Shown in pieces: positions 61,964 to 64,000 of a DNA stretch of 64,000 nt; position 1 is the first letter of the stretch, and each line of letters starts with the position of its first letter. Source of the DNA: Butyrivibrio fibrisolvens (GTDB lineage Bacteria; Bacillota; Clostridia; Lachnospirales; Lachnospiraceae); the NCBI RefSeq assembly GCF_023206215.1, contig NZ_CP065800.1, positions 868,001-932,000 on the forward strand, written 5' to 3'. Made by a program: the position numbers and the translations under genes. Below the pieces are notes generated by a model that saw only the letters and a program-made list of their open reading frames with translations, did no database searches and had not been told where the DNA came from.

Positions 61964-62236
61964 ATGCGAGATTGGTCTAATGCATTTAAATATCTTGTAT
62001 ATGTTGGCCAGCTGGGGCTTGATCTGATCATGCCTGTGCTGCTTTGTCTTGCAGGATGCTGGTACCTTGATACACATTTCGGATTTGGAATGTGGATTTA
62101 TTTTGTTGGGCTTTTTTTCGGTCTTGGCGCAGGTTTTATGACTTTCTGGAAGTTTTACACCAAGATAGTCATGAAAGGTCAGAAACGCCCTGACAAGAAC
62201 AAACCAAAAAGTCATTCTTTTTCCAAACATTACTAA
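61964..62236 (+). CDS. AtpZ/AtpI family protein
   Basis: 90 residues, two membrane helices (VGQLGLDLIMPVLLCLAGCWYLD and YFVGLFFGLGAGFMTFWKFY) and a basic tail. This is the small protein usually found at the head of clostridial F1Fo operons, thought to help c-ring assembly or Mg/Na handling. GAAAGG precedes the ATG. First gene of the ATP synthase operon. Confidence 0.85.
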   Translation: MRDWSNAFKYLVYVGQLGLDLIMPVLLCLAGCWYLDTHFGFGMWIYFVGLFFGLGAGFMTFWKFYTKIVMKGQKRPDKNKPKSHSFSKHY

Positions 62237-62319
62237 AAAGGCTTTTTAGCCGAAATATAATAATGTGGACACTTACTTATGACAGATTCAAGAGGACATT
62301 TTAAGGGGAGGGAAGTTTC

Positions 62320-62772
62320 ATGCATTTAGATGATGATATCAAAGGACTCGTTAAAGGAGTTTTTGCCTGTTGCGGGATTTTGTGTGTCATTGAGATCGTG
62401 GTCGGTTTTTTGATTTCATTTACCGGCTTATACGCGTTTGATGTGACTATTGTTATCGGTGCAGTTGGCGGTACTCTTATTGGAATGATCTGCTTTATCT
62501 GGATGGCAGTTTCTCTCCAGAGATCGCTCAACGCGGCACAGAATGGAGGTGCAGAAGTAAGAAGAGGCGTTCAGAAAGGCTACACTCAGAGAATGGGGCT
62601 TCAGGGCTTATGGATTGTAGCTTCTGTTTTTGTACCCTTTATCAATGTTATAAGCGCTCTGATACCGCTTCTCTTCCCGAAACTAGCTATTTATATACTA
62701 CAAATAACCGGCAAACTGAACCTGACCGGCAAGGTTGGTTCAGAGCCCGGAGTAAAAGGAGGTGAATCCTGA
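62320..62772 (+). CDS. ATP synthase subunit I-like membrane protein
   Basis: 150 residues, four membrane helices (residues 10-33, 39-62, 92-110, 113-130), in the position of AtpI between the atpZ-like gene and atpB. The sequence is compatible with the ATP synthase I family but I see no diagnostic motif. AAGGGGAGGGA precedes the ATG. Likely c-ring assembly factor by context. Confidence 0.7.
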   Translation: MHLDDDIKGLVKGVFACCGILCVIEIVVGFLISFTGLYAFDVTIVIGAVGGTLIGMICFIWMAVSLQRSLNAAQNGGAEVRRGVQKGYTQRMGLQGLWIVASVFVPFINVISALIPLLFPKLAIYILQITGKLNLTGKVGSEPGVKGGES

Positions 62773-62775
62773 TTT

Positions 62776-63528
62776 ATGGACATTGATCTTCATGGCGCGA
62801 GGATCTATACGATAGTAGAAAACTCGCCGATTGGGGAGATCCACATCACTCAGACCATGATCATGGGCTGGATAGTTCTGATCGTATTGTCTTTTATCTG
62901 CTGGATCCTTGGAAGAAATCTTAAGGTAACCGGCATCAGTAAGAGGCAGGCCATTGCAGAGTGGATAGTAGAGCTTCTTAATAACTTTGTAAGAGGCAAT
63001 ATGGGCGATAAGTTCGACTACTATATTCCATTCATTGGCGCTTTGTTCGGGACTGCTATTTTCAGCAACATGATAAGTCTTGTAGGAGGATGTTGGAGTC
63101 CGACTGCTGACCTGGCAACAGAGGCCGGATGGGCGATCATTGTATTGATACTCATAACCAAGCACAAAATCAAGGCTAATGGATTCGGCGGATATCTCAA
63201 AGGATATCTTGATCCTATGCCGGTAATGCTACCTATGAATATCATCAGTGAATTCTCCACGCCTATATCTATGGCTTGCCGTCACTTCGGCAACATACTT
63301 TCGGGTATGGTTATCGGAACCCTGATCTATTCTTCACTGGGGCTTGCCAGTGCTGCGCTGCTGGGACTTATCCCTGTAGTTGGAGGATGGCTTGCAGCTA
63401 ATATTCCGATCCTTGAGATTGGTTTACCGGCTGTGACATCACTTTACTTTGACTGGTTCAGCGGACTGATCCAGCCGTTTATCTTCTGTACACTTACGTG
63501 TATATTCATTAAACAGGCATCAGAATAA
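62776..63528 (+). CDS. atpB: ATP synthase F0 subunit a
   Basis: 250 residues, five to six membrane helices. The essential arginine is in ACRHFGNILSG, and the fifth-helix pattern LEIGLPAVTSLYFDWFSGLIQPFIFCTLTCIFI is normal. It forms the ion half-channels facing the c ring. GGAGGTGAATCC precedes the ATG; three bases after the preceding stop. Confidence 0.95.
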   Translation: MDIDLHGARIYTIVENSPIGEIHITQTMIMGWIVLIVLSFICWILGRNLKVTGISKRQAIAEWIVELLNNFVRGNMGDKFDYYIPFIGALFGTAIFSNMISLVGGCWSPTADLATEAGWAIIVLILITKHKIKANGFGGYLKGYLDPMPVMLPMNIISEFSTPISMACRHFGNILSGMVIGTLIYSSLGLASAALLGLIPVVGGWLAANIPILEIGLPAVTSLYFDWFSGLIQPFIFCTLTCIFIKQASE

Positions 63529-63574
63529 GTTACTTACAGGCAATAAACCTATTACAGTAACGAATAATTCTTAG

Positions 63575-63862
<288 letters not shown>

Positions 63863-63907
63863 TAAGGTCAGGAACAAGGACACTTAAACCAAGAAAAGGA
63901 GAATACC

Positions 63908-64000
63908 ATGGAAGCAACATACAATTTATTGGTTTCGCTGGACTGGCAGACAATTGTTGTTCAGCTGATCAACCTGGGTATTCAGATTCTTTTGTTCAAA
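63908..64000 (+). CDS. atpF: ATP synthase F0 subunit b, 3' end outside the window
   Basis: The first 31 residues (MEATYNLLVSLDWQTIVVQL and on to ILLFK) are visible before the window ends. AAAAGGAGAATACC precedes the ATG. The position after atpE and the hydrophobic N-terminal helix fit the b subunit. Confidence 0.85.
   Translation, partial: MEATYNLLVSLDWQTIVVQLINLGIQILLFK

Overview
The window looks like chromosome of a Gram-positive, anaerobic, fibre-degrading Lachnospiraceae bacterium, most likely Butyrivibrio or Pseudobutyrivibrio. Reasons: moderately AT-rich sequence with AGGAGG-type ribosome binding sites; an oxygen-sensitive NrdG; glycoside hydrolases of families 105, 30, 120 and a domain-swapped family 3 enzyme like Butyrivibrio BglA; small families common in Lachnospiraceae (DUF6472, DUF6483); and a HprK/HPr-type carbon-control cluster. 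The genus is an inference from gene content, not from a marker gene.

Layout. 1-8 kb: end of nrdG, a GH105 pectin-side-chain hydrolase, a double-glycine-leader Cys-rich peptide, a GH30 lipoprotein, a mini AraC-type HTH protein, a [2Fe-2S]/ASKHA corrinoid-activator-like protein and a DUF6472 protein missed by length filters. 8-15 kb: ftsH with a long acidic tail, uvrC, a GH120 beta-xylosidase. 15.4-19.75 kb: a decayed integrative element between two 18-bp tRNA-3'-end repeats, carrying a truncated integrase, a truncated regulator, and a LacI/MATE cargo pair. 20-26.6 kb: methyltransferases, XRE and MerR regulators, and a sigma factor/ABC transporter operon. 26.8-33.5 kb: a conserved core cluster hprK-glcK-murB-rapZ-whiA-HPr(E15)-lipid kinase-cyclophilin; whiA is split by a -1 frameshift at an A AAA AAG heptamer. 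33.6-36.4 kb: an Rgg-type regulator facing an ABC exporter whose leader encodes a 25-residue peptide ending CGFGC. 36.7-41.6 kb: a TPP-riboswitch-controlled thiamin operon (thiM-thiE fusion, thiW, thiD, thiC). 41.7-45.9 kb: a lipoprotein, a frameshifted sigma/anti-sigma pair and a GNAT enzyme. 45.9-56 kb: glpK, a C39-like protease, a Na/Pi-PhoU transporter, a serine hydrolase, NUDIX, a HicB-like protein, GH3 and HD hydrolases. 56-59.6 kb: an intact sigma/anti-sigma pair, then a FliB-like protein coupled to a tiny lipoprotein. 59.9-64 kb: aspS and the start of the F1Fo ATP synthase operon (atpZ, atpI-like, atpB, atpE, atpF), with a c subunit showing a two-carboxylate ion site.

How it works together. 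Four glycoside hydrolases give a plant-polysaccharide theme (pectin side chains, galactan, xylan, beta-glucosides). HprK, a Glu-15 HPr paralogue, glucokinase and glycerol kinase form a carbon-control and sugar/glycerol entry layer. The thiamin operon makes the pyrimidine half de novo and salvages thiazole.

The most unusual layer is non-coding. At least four interspersed repeat families are visible: long palindromes (up to 296 bp) with shared ends resembling AACTTCSYAYTTG; a two-hairpin element (two copies); an about 75-bp element ending in a GAGGTTA-ATG-like sequence (three copies, one read through in frame inside a protein and one directly upstream of the Rgg start); and a 26-bp sequence with two identical copies plus a partial third. 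The best candidates for an undescribed system are the Rgg/ABC/CGFGC-peptide locus and the palindromic repeat families.
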